A stretch of 64,000 nucleotides of DNA from contig CAJTMW010000001.1 in assembly GCA_910577275.1 (NCBI GenBank), forward strand, positions 62,001 to 126,000, given 5' to 3'. The position numbers and the translations under genes are program-made. Of the stretch, positions 1-7,872 are shown piece after piece. The stretch is from an uncultured Lachnospiraceae bacterium. GTDB taxonomy: Bacteria > Bacillota > Clostridia > Lachnospirales > Lachnospiraceae. Under the pieces are notes generated by a model. The model was given only the letters and a program-made list of their open reading frames with translations. It did not search any database and was not told where the DNA came from. Each line of letters starts with the position of its first letter. The stretch's first letter is position 1.

Positions 1-712
1 CTGTCTGTGCGGCAGTGGGCGGGTATCTAACGGTAAATACAGAGGAATAGCCCCTTTCAGCAAATTGGTAGTTGGGAAAGTGCTGGACTACAGAGGGGAC
101 GGAAATATCGAGAGCATGGCGGAGGGAATGGAGTGGATTCTTGATAATATAAAGAGATATGATATCAGAATTTTAAACATTTCAATTGGGATGGATGAGC
201 ATACGGACAAAGGACGTATGGAAAAGCTGGTAAAGCTGGTGGACGAGGCGTGGGAGAGGGGGCTTATTGTGGTGTGCGCCGCCGGAAATATGGGGCCCGA
301 CCCTATGACAATTTCGCCTCTCGGCGCGCGAAAGCAGGTGATTACGGTGGGCTGCCATGAAGGCGGGTATTTTGGGGACAGGGGGCATTTGTGTGAGGAC
401 TATTCCAGCAGAGGACCAAGCCCTTATGCCATGAAAAAGCCGGATGTGGTGGCGCCCGGTACGGACATCGTATCCTGCAATGCCGGAATCAGCCGGAGGG
501 GACGTTCCTACCGAAACGCTTACATTGCCAAGAGCGGCACTTCCATGGCAACGCCCATAATTTCAGGCGGATTGGCTTTGCTTCTTCAGAAATGTCCTTT
601 TTATACCAATAATCAGGCAAAACAAAAGCTTCTATATACATCCAGAGATTTAAACGAGCCCTGGAACAAGCAGGGATGGGGAATGATTCAGATTGATAAG
701 CTGCTCAGATAA
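1..712 (+). CDS. Subtilisin-like (S8) serine peptidase, C-terminal part
   Basis: The reading frame is already open at base 2 and ends at a TAA at 710-712, so the gene starts left of the window and only about 236 C-terminal residues are seen. The frame carries GIAP near the edge, AAGN with the oxyanion-hole Asn, and SGTSMATP with the nucleophile Ser (codon 542-544). All are S8 hallmarks. The catalytic Asp and His must lie upstream. TTG at 65 is an internal codon, not the start. Clostridial proteins of this kind (CspABC-like or secreted subtilisins) act in spore germination or outside the cell; which applies here cannot be decided. The gene is followed by a hairpin and a new promoter, so it ends a transcription unit. 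Confidence 0.9.
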   Translation, partial: CLCGSGRVSNGKYRGIAPFSKLVVGKVLDYRGDGNIESMAEGMEWILDNIKRYDIRILNISIGMDEHTDKGRMEKLVKLVDEAWERGLIVVCAAGNMGPDPMTISPLGARKQVITVGCHEGGYFGDRGHLCEDYSSRGPSPYAMKKPDVVAPGTDIVSCNAGISRRGRSYRNAYIAKSGTSMATPIISGGLALLLQKCPFYTNNQAKQKLLYTSRDLNEPWNKQGWGMIQIDKLLR

Positions 713-730
713 ATGCCCAAAAGAATTATA

Positions 731-778
731 AGCCCTGCGGCAGTTGCCAAATTGTGCATACAAGCATGCCGCAGGGCT
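731..778 (+). terminator. Perfect 12-bp inverted repeat after the protease gene
   Basis: AGCCCTGCGGCA at 731-742 is exactly complementary to 767-778, with a 24-nt loop. It lies 18 bases after the protease stop and 40 bases before the next promoter. The 3' side is TGTTGCCC rather than a clean T-run, so a terminator or mRNA-end stabiliser is likely but not proven. Confidence 0.55.
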
Positions 779-818
779 TGTTGCCCGCAGAAATAATAAA
801 TTTACTTCCTCTAAGTAA

Positions 819-847
819 TTGACAGAAGCCGGCGCATTGTATACAAT
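819..847 (+). promoter_or_regulatory. Sigma-A promoter of the citrate synthase gene
   Basis: A perfect -35 TTGACA (819-824), a 17-base spacer and -10 TACAAT (842-847). Transcription should begin near 854. A TTG codon at 819 that is in frame with the downstream gene lies inside this promoter and cannot be its start, which supports the ATG at 888. Confidence 0.8.
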
Positions 848-887
848 TATACATGGTTTTAAACTAAAGAAAGCGGAGGGCAAGGTG

Positions 888-2294
888 ATGGCTGAAGAAA
901 ACAGATTTTTTATGGACAGGCCGGTGGCGTTGAACACGAAAAATAACCTGCTGGAAATCGAAGAACATATGTATATATTGGACGATGTGAAAAAGCCCAA
1001 TGTGTTCAGAAATATGTTCCCGTATTCTGAAGTACCAAAGATTCCTTTTAACGACAGGATTGTACCGCATAATATGCCCAGAGATATCTGGATAACCGAT
1101 ACAACTTTCCGGGACGGCCAGCAGTCGCGGGCTCCTTATACTACGGAGCAGATTGTGACGATTTATGATTATCTCCACCGTTTGGGTGGGCCTAACGGCA
1201 TGATTCGTGCCAGTGAATTTTTTCTGTACAGTAAAAAGGACAGGGACGCCGTCTATAAGTGTATGGAAAAGGGCTATCAGTTCCCGGAGGTCACAAGCTG
1301 GATACGCGCCAGCAAGGAGGATTTTAAGCTTGTCAAAGAGATTGGCATGAAGGAAACGGGAATTCTGGTGAGCTGTTCCGATTACCATATTTTCTTAAAG
1401 CTGAAAATGACCAGGCGGCAGGCTATGGAGCATTATCTGAGTGTGGTGAAGGAGTGCCTTGAAGAGGGAATCAGCGTAAGGTGTCATCTTGAGGATATTA
1501 CAAGGGCGGACATTTACGGCTATGTGGTTCCGTTTTGCCTGGAGCTGATGAAGCTGACGGAGGAGTATGGGATTCCGATTAAGGTGAGGGCCTGCGATAC
1601 GATGGGATACGGCGTTAATTATCCGGGAGCGGTTATTCCCAGAAGTGTTCAGGGAATTATCTATGCCCTGCATACCCATGCCGGAGTACCCCATGAGATG
1701 ATTGAATGGCACGGTCACAATGATTTTTATAAGGCGGTGGTGAACTCTACCACGGCATGGCTGTACGGCTGCTGCGGTGTGAATACTTCTTTATTTGGTA
1801 TCGGGGAGCGCACCGGCAATACGCCCCTGGAGGCAATGGTATTTGAGTATGCGCAGCTTAAGGGGGATTTGAACGGCATGGATACTACCGTCATCACCGA
1901 GCTTGCGGAGTATTACGAAAAAGAAATCGGGTACCATATCCCGGAGAGGACGCCCTTTGCCGGAAAGAATTTCAATGTCACAAGAGCCGGCATTCATGCG
2001 GACGGACTTCTCAAAAATGAGGAAATCTATAATATTTTTGATACGGACAAATTTTTAAACAGGCCGGTACTGTGCGCCGTATCCAATACCTCGGGACTTG
2101 CCGGAATTGCCCATTGGATTAATACCTATTTTAAGCTGACCGGAGAAAAGCAGCTTGACAAGACCAGCCCTGTGGTCGTTGAAATCAAAAAATGGGTGGA
2201 TAAGCAGTATGAGGACGGACGGGTGACGGTAATCACGGACGGCGAGTTAATCGAACAGCTTGAAGAAGTAAGTGAAAAATTAGAAAGTAAGTGA
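888..2294 (+). CDS. DRE-TIM aldolase-type synthase, probably citrate (Re)-synthase
   Basis: A 468-residue protein of the isopropylmalate/homocitrate synthase (DRE-TIM metallolyase) family. It shows the first-strand motif DTTFRDGQQ that carries the metal and catalytic residues, and the metal-binding HGHND. Homologues in anaerobes include the Re-face citrate synthase that condenses acetyl-CoA and oxaloacetate. The neighbours are a GntR regulator and NADP isocitrate dehydrogenase, not leucine genes. leuB lies far away at 61.5 kb, so citrate synthase is preferred over isopropylmalate synthase. There is no C-terminal leucine-binding regulatory domain at this length. The start is ATG 888 with GGAGGG 7 bases upstream, downstream of the promoter. 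No aconitase gene is adjacent. Family certain, substrate inferred. Confidence 0.8.
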   Translation: MAEENRFFMDRPVALNTKNNLLEIEEHMYILDDVKKPNVFRNMFPYSEVPKIPFNDRIVPHNMPRDIWITDTTFRDGQQSRAPYTTEQIVTIYDYLHRLGGPNGMIRASEFFLYSKKDRDAVYKCMEKGYQFPEVTSWIRASKEDFKLVKEIGMKETGILVSCSDYHIFLKLKMTRRQAMEHYLSVVKECLEEGISVRCHLEDITRADIYGYVVPFCLELMKLTEEYGIPIKVRACDTMGYGVNYPGAVIPRSVQGIIYALHTHAGVPHEMIEWHGHNDFYKAVVNSTTAWLYGCCGVNTSLFGIGERTGNTPLEAMVFEYAQLKGDLNGMDTTVITELAEYYEKEIGYHIPERTPFAGKNFNVTRAGIHADGLLKNEEIYNIFDTDKFLNRPVLCAVSNTSGLAGIAHWINTYFKLTGEKQLDKTSPVVVEIKKWVDKQYEDGRVTVITDGELIEQLEEVSEKLESK

Positions 2295-2301
2295 AAACGT
2301 A

Positions 2302-2985
2302 ATGAGTAAATATGATTTGAAACAGGAAGTGACCGACAAATACTCCTTGAGGGGCAGGGTATTTCATAAGCTGAGAGAAGACATTTTAAACGGAAGATAT
2401 AAGGAAAATGAGGAATTAAAAGAGGTTGCCATCGGAGAGGAGCTTGGGGTAAGCCGGACGCCGGTGCGGGAAGCTTTCCGACAGCTGGAGCTGGAGGGCC
2501 TGATACAGATTGTGCCCAACAAGGGAGCCTATGTGACCGGCATTACGGCAAAGGATGTGAAGGACATTTATATGATACGTTCTTCCCTGGAGGGAATGTG
2601 CGCCCGGCTGGCTACGGAGCATATTACGCCGGAGCAGCTTGCGGAGATGGAGGAAAACGTTTATCTCGCCAGCTTTCATGCCTCCAAGGGGCATATGGAG
2701 CAAATGGCGGAACTGGATAACCGGTTCCATCAGATTCTTTACGAGGCGTGCGATTCCAAAATGTTGCAGCATCTCCTGCAGGATTTTCACCAATATGTGA
2801 TACGAATCCGCAAAAAGACGCTGTCCGCAAGAGAAAGAGGAGGCGCTTCGAATGAGGAGCACCGGAGCATTATGGAAGCAATCAAGGCCGGAAAACCGCA
2901 GGAAGCGGAGCGGCTGGCCACTTGTCATGTAAACAACGCATATGATAATATTGTTAAAAACGGGCTGTATGATTTTTTCAAGTGA
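2302..2985 (+). CDS. GntR-family transcriptional regulator (FadR/FCD type)
   Basis: A 227-residue regulator. The N-terminal winged helix (about residues 10-75) includes GVSRTPVREAFRQLELEGL, the recognition helix typical of GntR. It is followed by an all-helical FCD ligand-binding domain containing the conserved NRFHQILYEA stretch. FCD proteins usually sense small organic acids. It starts 7 bases after the citrate synthase-like gene and precedes isocitrate dehydrogenase, so it is co-transcribed with both and probably controls them in response to a TCA acid. That role is inferred from position. The Shine-Dalgarno is weak, suggesting translational coupling to the upstream gene. Confidence 0.9.
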   Translation: MSKYDLKQEVTDKYSLRGRVFHKLREDILNGRYKENEELKEVAIGEELGVSRTPVREAFRQLELEGLIQIVPNKGAYVTGITAKDVKDIYMIRSSLEGMCARLATEHITPEQLAEMEENVYLASFHASKGHMEQMAELDNRFHQILYEACDSKMLQHLLQDFHQYVIRIRKKTLSARERGGASNEEHRSIMEAIKAGKPQEAERLATCHVNNAYDNIVKNGLYDFFK

Positions 2986-3074
2986 CAGCGCATGTCTGCC
3001 CGGATACAGGCGGAGGGCGGACGAATGGCGCAATGGCTTCAACTAAAACCACAAAAAGGAAAGGATGAGTAAAT

Positions 3075-4283
3075 ATGGACAAGATTAAGATGACCACTCC
3101 CCTTGTGGAAATGGACGGGGACGAGATGACCAGAATCCTCTGGAAGATGATTAAGGATGAGCTCCTGCTTCCTTATATTGATTTAAAGACAGAGTATTAC
3201 GACCTGGGGCTTGCTCACAGAAACGAGACAGACGATAAGGTGACAGTGGACAGTGCAGAGGCCACGAAGAAGTACGGGGTAGCCGTCAAGTGTGCCACAA
3301 TTACGCCCAACGGAGCCAGAATGACGGAGTACAATTTAAAGGAAATGTGGAAGAGCCCTAACGGGACTATCAGGGCGATTCTGGACGGCACGGTTTTCCG
3401 CGCGCCTATTTTGATTAAAGGAATTGTTCCCTATGTAAAAAACTGGACAAAGCCCATCACCATTGCCCGCCACGCTTACGGGGACGTATACAAGAATACG
3501 GAAATCAAGGTTCCGGGCAAAGGAAAAGCGGAGCTGGTGTTCACGGCACAGGACGGCACGGAGGTAAGGGAGCTGATTCATGAATTTGACGGCGCCGGAA
3601 TCCTTCAGGGCATACATAACACGGAGAAATCAATTTCAAGCTTTGCAAGGGCGTGCTTTAACTATGCCATTGACACGAAGCAGGATTTGTGGTTTGCCAC
3701 CAAGGACACCATTTCCAAAAAATATGACCATACCTTCAAGGATATTTTTCAGGAAATCTTTGACGCGGAATATAAGAGCAGATTTGAGGAGCTGGGCATT
3801 GAGTATTTCTATACCCTGATTGACGATGCGGTTGCCCGCGTTATCCGCTCCGAGGGCGGATTTATATGGGCCTGCAAGAACTATGACGGCGACGTAATGT
3901 CGGACATGGTAGCCACCGCCTACGGAGACCTTTCCATGATGACGTCCGTTTTAGTATCGCCGTCCGGCGTTTACGAATACGAAGCGGCCCACGGAACCGT
4001 ACAGCGCCACTATTATAAGCATCTGAATGGAGAAGAAACCTCCACCAATTCCATCGCAACGATTTTTGCATGGACGGGAGCCCTCAGAAAAAGAGGAGAG
4101 CTTGACAATATCCCGGAGCTGTCCGCCTTTGCGGATAAGCTTGAAAAAGCCTGCATCAAAACGGTGGAGGACGGAAAGATGACAAAAAGCCTTTCCCTGA
4201 TTTCCACCTGTGAAAATCCCGTGATTTTGAACAGTCTTGATTTTATAAAGGCGATTAAGGGAACGCTTGATACGCTGCTTTGA
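3075..4283 (+). CDS. icd: NADP-dependent isocitrate dehydrogenase
   Basis: 402 residues. Oxidises isocitrate to 2-oxoglutarate, producing NADPH and CO2 in the cytoplasm. The sequence starts with the PLVEMDGDEMTRI segment and has ITPNGARM and KSPNGTIR substrate-binding motifs, as in the homodimeric, eukaryote-like subfamily of about 400-410 residues rather than the E. coli type. KNYDGDVMSDMVATAYGDL near residue 275 holds metal-binding Asp residues. The ATG at 3075 follows AAAGGATGAG. Together with the upstream synthase this gives an oxidative half-TCA route to glutamate, lacking only aconitase locally. The gene ends at a large palindromic element that may terminate it. Confidence 0.96.
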   Translation: MDKIKMTTPLVEMDGDEMTRILWKMIKDELLLPYIDLKTEYYDLGLAHRNETDDKVTVDSAEATKKYGVAVKCATITPNGARMTEYNLKEMWKSPNGTIRAILDGTVFRAPILIKGIVPYVKNWTKPITIARHAYGDVYKNTEIKVPGKGKAELVFTAQDGTEVRELIHEFDGAGILQGIHNTEKSISSFARACFNYAIDTKQDLWFATKDTISKKYDHTFKDIFQEIFDAEYKSRFEELGIEYFYTLIDDAVARVIRSEGGFIWACKNYDGDVMSDMVATAYGDLSMMTSVLVSPSGVYEYEAAHGTVQRHYYKHLNGEETSTNSIATIFAWTGALRKRGELDNIPELSAFADKLEKACIKTVEDGKMTKSLSLISTCENPVILNSLDFIKAIKGTLDTLL

Positions 4284-4316
4284 TGATGTTTGTTGGATTG
4301 TTATATATTGGCTAAG

Positions 4317-4453
4317 GGGACGCTCGAAGGGGAGGAAGCAGCCTTCGTCGCCGCGCTCCCGCTCTATAAAAACGTAGCGGTGGTAAGCTCGCGAGCTGCA
4401 TAGCAGCTCGTGACCTCGCTAACCACCGACGTTTTTATAAGGGCTCCTTAAGG
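4317..4453. repeat. Large palindromic element, copy 1
   Basis: A structured repeat between the convergent icd and ABC-F genes. The core stem pairs TATAAAAACGT (4365-4375) with ACGTTTTTATA (4429-4439), extended inward by CGGTGGTAAGC against GCTAACCACCG with one mismatch. The tip hairpin is GAGCTGC (4393-4399), loop ATA, GCAGCTC (4403-4409). The flanks CCTTCGTCGCCGCGCTC and AGGGCTCCTTAAGG match copies 2 and 3 at 24.6 and 25.0 kb. The outer arms do not pair here, unlike the other copies. The T-tract after a GC-rich stem on both strands suggests a bidirectional terminator. Confidence 0.85.
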
Positions 4454-4493
4454 AAGCATGTAGCCTTATGCGCGTGGCTTTTGCGCCCCCCTT

Positions 4494-6407
4494 TTAAACA
4501 GACAACTCCTCCCACTTCTCATAAAGCCCCAGCAATTCCCCGTTCATTTCCTCCAGCTTTTCTGCCAGCTCCTGAAGCCTTGCGGCATTGGTTGCATTCT
4601 CGGGAAGAAGCATATCGCTTTCAATCCCGGCAATCCCTTTTTCCAGAGCGGCAATAGCCTCCTCGCATTTCCTTAAATCGTTCTCCCTTTTCCTGGCCTT
4701 TGCCTGCTGTTCTTTTTTCGCCTGCCAGTCCAGTTTGTTTTCGGAAGGCGCTGAATCTTTCCCGGAGGCGGATACGCTCCATGAGGGCAGAGCCTTCGCC
4801 GAAGCTTCCTTTTTTTCAAGATAATAGTCGTAGTTGCCCAGATACCCGGTGAGCTTTTTCTCTTTCAGGTCCAGAATCCGGCTGGCGGTACGGTTGATAA
4901 AGTAACGGTCATGGGAAACGTAAAGCACGGTGCCCTCATAGGAATTTAAAGCGTCCTCCAGAATTTCCTTGGAGGTGATGTCCAGATGGTTGGTAGGCTC
5001 GTCCAGAATCAGGAAATTGGCTTCGGAGAGCATCAGCTTGGCAAGAGATAAGCGTCCCCGCTCCCCGCCGCTCAAATCGCCGATTTTTTTATAAACGTCG
5101 TCTCCTGTAAAAAGGAAAGCCGCAAGGGTATTTCGGATTTCCGTCTGATTCAGATACGGGTATTCATCGGAAATTTCATCAAACAGCGTTTTGTCCATAT
5201 GCAGCACATGGTGCTCCTGGTCATAATACCCGATATGTACATTGGTTCCTAGAGTGATAGTTCCGGCGTCCGCGTCAAGAAGCCCGTTGATAATTTTCAG
5301 GATGGTGGTTTTTCCGGTGCCGTTGTCGCCGATGACGGCCACATGCTCCCCGCGTTTTAAATCCATGTCAATATCCGAAAAAAGCTGCCGGCTGCCAAAG
5401 GACTTGGACAGCCCTTCTATATGCATGACGTCGTTACCGCTGACCACTCTTGGGGTCAGAGTCATGTGGATATCGGTGGCGGCTTCGGTGGGCTTTTCCA
5501 GAACATCCATTTTCTTTAACAGCTTTTCCCGGCTTTCAGCCCTTTTGATGGATTTTTCCCGGTTAAAGGAGCGCAGCTTTTCGATAACCGCCTCCTGGTG
5601 TTTGATTTCCTGCTGCTGTTTTAAATATGCGTTCAGGGCGGCGTTTCGAAGCTGTTCTCTTTTTACGGCGTAATCGGAATAATTGCCTGTATAGGAGGCT
5701 GCCCTGGTCTGGTCGATTTCGATAATTTTCCCCGCAATTTTATCGAGAAAATAGCGGTCATGGGACACGATGAGAACGGCGCCCTTATAATTTAAAAGAT
5801 AAGTTTCCAGCCAGGCGATGGAGTTCAAATCCAGATGGTTGGTAGGTTCGTCCAGAATAATTAAATCAGGTTTTAATAAAAGTAGCTTTCCCAGCGCGGT
5901 CCGGGTCTTTTCCCCGCCGGAGAGGGTGGAAACCTGTTTGGAAAAATCGGTTTCCGTAAAACCAAGCCCTTTGAGTACGCCGGTGATTTCGCTCTTGTAG
6001 GCATAGCCGCCCGCCAGCTCAAAGGAATGGGTGAGCCGGGAATAGGCTTCCATCAGCTCCTCCAGCTCATGGCCGGACGCCCGTTTCATGGAAAGCTCTG
6101 TTTCACGGATTTTTTCCTCCATGGCAATCACATCGGCCTTGGCGCTTTGCATCTCGTCATAAAGGGTATTATCGCTGTTTACGTTCTGATTCTGGGCAAG
6201 ATAGCCGAAGGTTTTGCCCTTGGAGAGCGTTACAAGCCCCTCATCCGGGGCAAGCTCCCCCACAATAATGCGCAGCAGAGTGGTTTTTCCGGCGCCGTTG
6301 ATTCCCACAATTGCGGCTTTTTCGTAATCCTCAATATGAAAGGATACGCCTTTTAATATGGTTTCTTCATTAAACGCTTTTGATATATTCTGACAGGATA
6401 AAATCAT
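4494..6407 (-). CDS. ABC-F family ATPase (ribosome-associated type)
   Basis: 637 residues with two ABC ATPase domains and no membrane segments. Domain 1 has Walker A GINGAGKTT, signature LSGGEKTR and Walker B ILDEPTNHLD. Domain 2 has GDNGTGKTT, LSGGERGR and again ILDEPTNHLD. The charged linker between them (about 240-310) and a basic C-terminal coiled coil (about 545-630) match the Uup/YdiF/YfmM branch. ABC-F proteins act at the ribosomal E site on stalled translation; some give antibiotic resistance, which cannot be judged here. The ATG at 6407 is preceded on the minus strand by GAGGAATGAG. It is transcribed divergently from rex, and its 3' end faces icd across the palindromic element. Confidence 0.93.
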   Translation of the reverse strand: MILSCQNISKAFNEETILKGVSFHIEDYEKAAIVGINGAGKTTLLRIIVGELAPDEGLVTLSKGKTFGYLAQNQNVNSDNTLYDEMQSAKADVIAMEEKIRETELSMKRASGHELEELMEAYSRLTHSFELAGGYAYKSEITGVLKGLGFTETDFSKQVSTLSGGEKTRTALGKLLLLKPDLIILDEPTNHLDLNSIAWLETYLLNYKGAVLIVSHDRYFLDKIAGKIIEIDQTRAASYTGNYSDYAVKREQLRNAALNAYLKQQQEIKHQEAVIEKLRSFNREKSIKRAESREKLLKKMDVLEKPTEAATDIHMTLTPRVVSGNDVMHIEGLSKSFGSRQLFSDIDMDLKRGEHVAVIGDNGTGKTTILKIINGLLDADAGTITLGTNVHIGYYDQEHHVLHMDKTLFDEISDEYPYLNQTEIRNTLAAFLFTGDDVYKKIGDLSGGERGRLSLAKLMLSEANFLILDEPTNHLDITSKEILEDALNSYEGTVLYVSHDRYFINRTASRILDLKEKKLTGYLGNYDYYLEKKEASAKALPSWSVSASGKDSAPSENKLDWQAKKEQQAKARKRENDLRKCEEAIAALEKGIAGIESDMLLPENATNAARLQELAEKLEEMNGELLGLYEKWEELSV

Positions 6408-6502
6408 AATCTCATTCCTCGTTTCGCAGATTAGGTATTGCGGAGCTTATCCGCCGGCTGCTGTTGCAGTAACAGTTACCAGTTTACATACCGGAAAAGG
6501 GA

Positions 6503-6542
6503 ATGTCAATGAATTGACATTATTTTAACACTGTTATATATT
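6503..6542 (+). promoter_or_regulatory. rex promoter with overlapping 8-bp dyad
   Basis: -35 TTGACA (6514-6519), a 17-base spacer and -10 TATATT (6537-6542). The dyad ATGTCAAT (6503-6510), GA, ATTGACAT (6513-6520) overlaps the -35, and a second small palindrome, TAACA-C-TGTTA (6526-6536), fills the spacer. Either could be an operator. Neither closely matches the TTGTTAA-n4-TTAACAA Rex consensus. Confidence 0.6.
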
Positions 6543-6607
6543 ATTAATTAAGCATTTACAGCAGGCAAAAGCGCTGTCTGATTAATGAAAGCAAGGAGCT
6601 GGGGTAA

Positions 6608-7249
6608 GTGGATAACAAGGAAATTTCTCAGGCTGTAATCGCGCGGCTTCCCAGGTATTTCAGATATCTGGGGGAACTTAAAAACGACGGGATTGAGAGA
6701 ATCTCATCTCAGGAATTAAGCGATATTATGAAGGTGACAGCCTCGCAGATAAGACAGGATTTTAACAATTTCGGGGGGTTTGGCCAGCAGGGATATGGCT
6801 ATAAGGTGGAGTATCTCTACGAGGAAATCGGACGGATTTTAGGGCTTGATAAGACGCACAATCTGATTATTATTGGGGCGGGAAACCTGGGGCAGGCCCT
6901 GGCCAACTATATAAACTTTGAGCGGAGAGGCTTTTTATTTTTGGGGATTTTTGATAACAACCCCAAACTTTACGGAATGAAGACGAGAAATATGGAGGTG
7001 CGGCCCATAGAGGAAATGGAGTCTTTTATCAAGGAAAATCAAATAGATATCGCGGTGCTGACTATCCCTAAATCCGGTGCGGTGGGGGTGGCGGAACGGC
7101 TGGTTCAGTGGGGAATCAAGGGGATTTGGAATTTTGCCCACGTGGATTTAAATGTGCCGGAAAGTATACAGGTGGAGAACGTCCATCTGTCCGACAGTCT
7201 GATGAAGCTAATCTACAATGTCAACAGGGTAGAGGACGAGGAGGCATAA
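6608..7249 (+). CDS. rex: Redox-sensing transcriptional repressor Rex
   Basis: 213 residues, the usual Rex length. The N-terminal winged helix (about 1-75) contains ISSQELSDIMKVTASQIRQD and the FGGFGQQGYGY turn. A Rossmann domain follows with IIGAGNLGQAL for NAD(H). Rex releases DNA when NADH is high and represses fermentation and electron-flow genes. The GTG start at 6608 is chosen because AAGGAG lies 9 bases upstream and the conserved N-terminus begins there. It is transcribed with the next two genes (1 base to the coiled-coil gene). The promoter carries a dyad, so autoregulation is possible. Confidence 0.96.
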   Translation: MDNKEISQAVIARLPRYFRYLGELKNDGIERISSQELSDIMKVTASQIRQDFNNFGGFGQQGYGYKVEYLYEEIGRILGLDKTHNLIIIGAGNLGQALANYINFERRGFLFLGIFDNNPKLYGMKTRNMEVRPIEEMESFIKENQIDIAVLTIPKSGAVGVAERLVQWGIKGIWNFAHVDLNVPESIQVENVHLSDSLMKLIYNVNRVEDEEA

Positions 7250-7250
7250 G

Positions 7251-7871
7251 ATGGCAAGGAAGGATGATGTATTTAAGGAGGCTCTTTCAGGGAAAAGAAT
7301 ACCGGTGCTCACGCTGGACAGTAAGTGGCACCAGCTGTTTACCCAGGCAAAGCCTGACAGACGTATCAGGCGGCTGGAGGAAAAGCTGAACGAGCTGTTA
7401 AAAAGGCAGGGAAAGGCAAACACGGAAGTGAAGGAAATCAGAAAGCTGAAAAAACGCCTGATGCAGGAAATTGTGGAAAACGCGCAGGAGGCTTCCGTGG
7501 AAAATGACGGGAAGGCACAGAAAAAGGCGGAGGATAACAAACGGCTGATTGGCGACTGCAATAAGAAAATCGACGCCTATGAGGACGAACTTCTTTCTCT
7601 CCCGCGGGAAATTGACGAAGTCAATATGGATTTGATGCTCGCCACCATGGACGTCTGCTATGACAGGCTCAAGGCAAACGAGGCGGAGATTACGGAGATT
7701 GCCAGATGGGCGGCGCAGGTGAAGGAAGAACTGAAAGAGAAGCTGGTCCGAAAGCAGGAAATGGAATCCATGAATCAGGGGCTGTATTCTTATATGCACG
7801 ATATTTTCGGAGCCGACGTGATTGATATTTTTGATATGAAATATAAAAAGGACAACGGAAAGAAAGACTAG
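7251..7871 (+). CDS. Conserved coiled-coil protein of unknown function
   Basis: 206 residues, with no recognised catalytic motif. After a short N-terminus (VLTLDSKWHQLF) most of the chain (about 35-165) is Lys/Glu-rich heptad-like helix, then a less charged tail with MHDIFGADVIDIFDM before a basic end. There is no signal peptide or membrane segment, so it is probably cytoplasmic. It is placed one base after rex and one base before nnr, so the three are very likely one transcript. The tight placement suggests a role linked to redox or NAD(P)H maintenance, but nothing in the sequence proves this. Confidence 0.8.
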   Translation: MARKDDVFKEALSGKRIPVLTLDSKWHQLFTQAKPDRRIRRLEEKLNELLKRQGKANTEVKEIRKLKKRLMQEIVENAQEASVENDGKAQKKAEDNKRLIGDCNKKIDAYEDELLSLPREIDEVNMDLMLATMDVCYDRLKANEAEITEIARWAAQVKEELKEKLVRKQEMESMNQGLYSYMHDIFGADVIDIFDMKYKKDNGKKD

Positions 7872-7872
7872 T

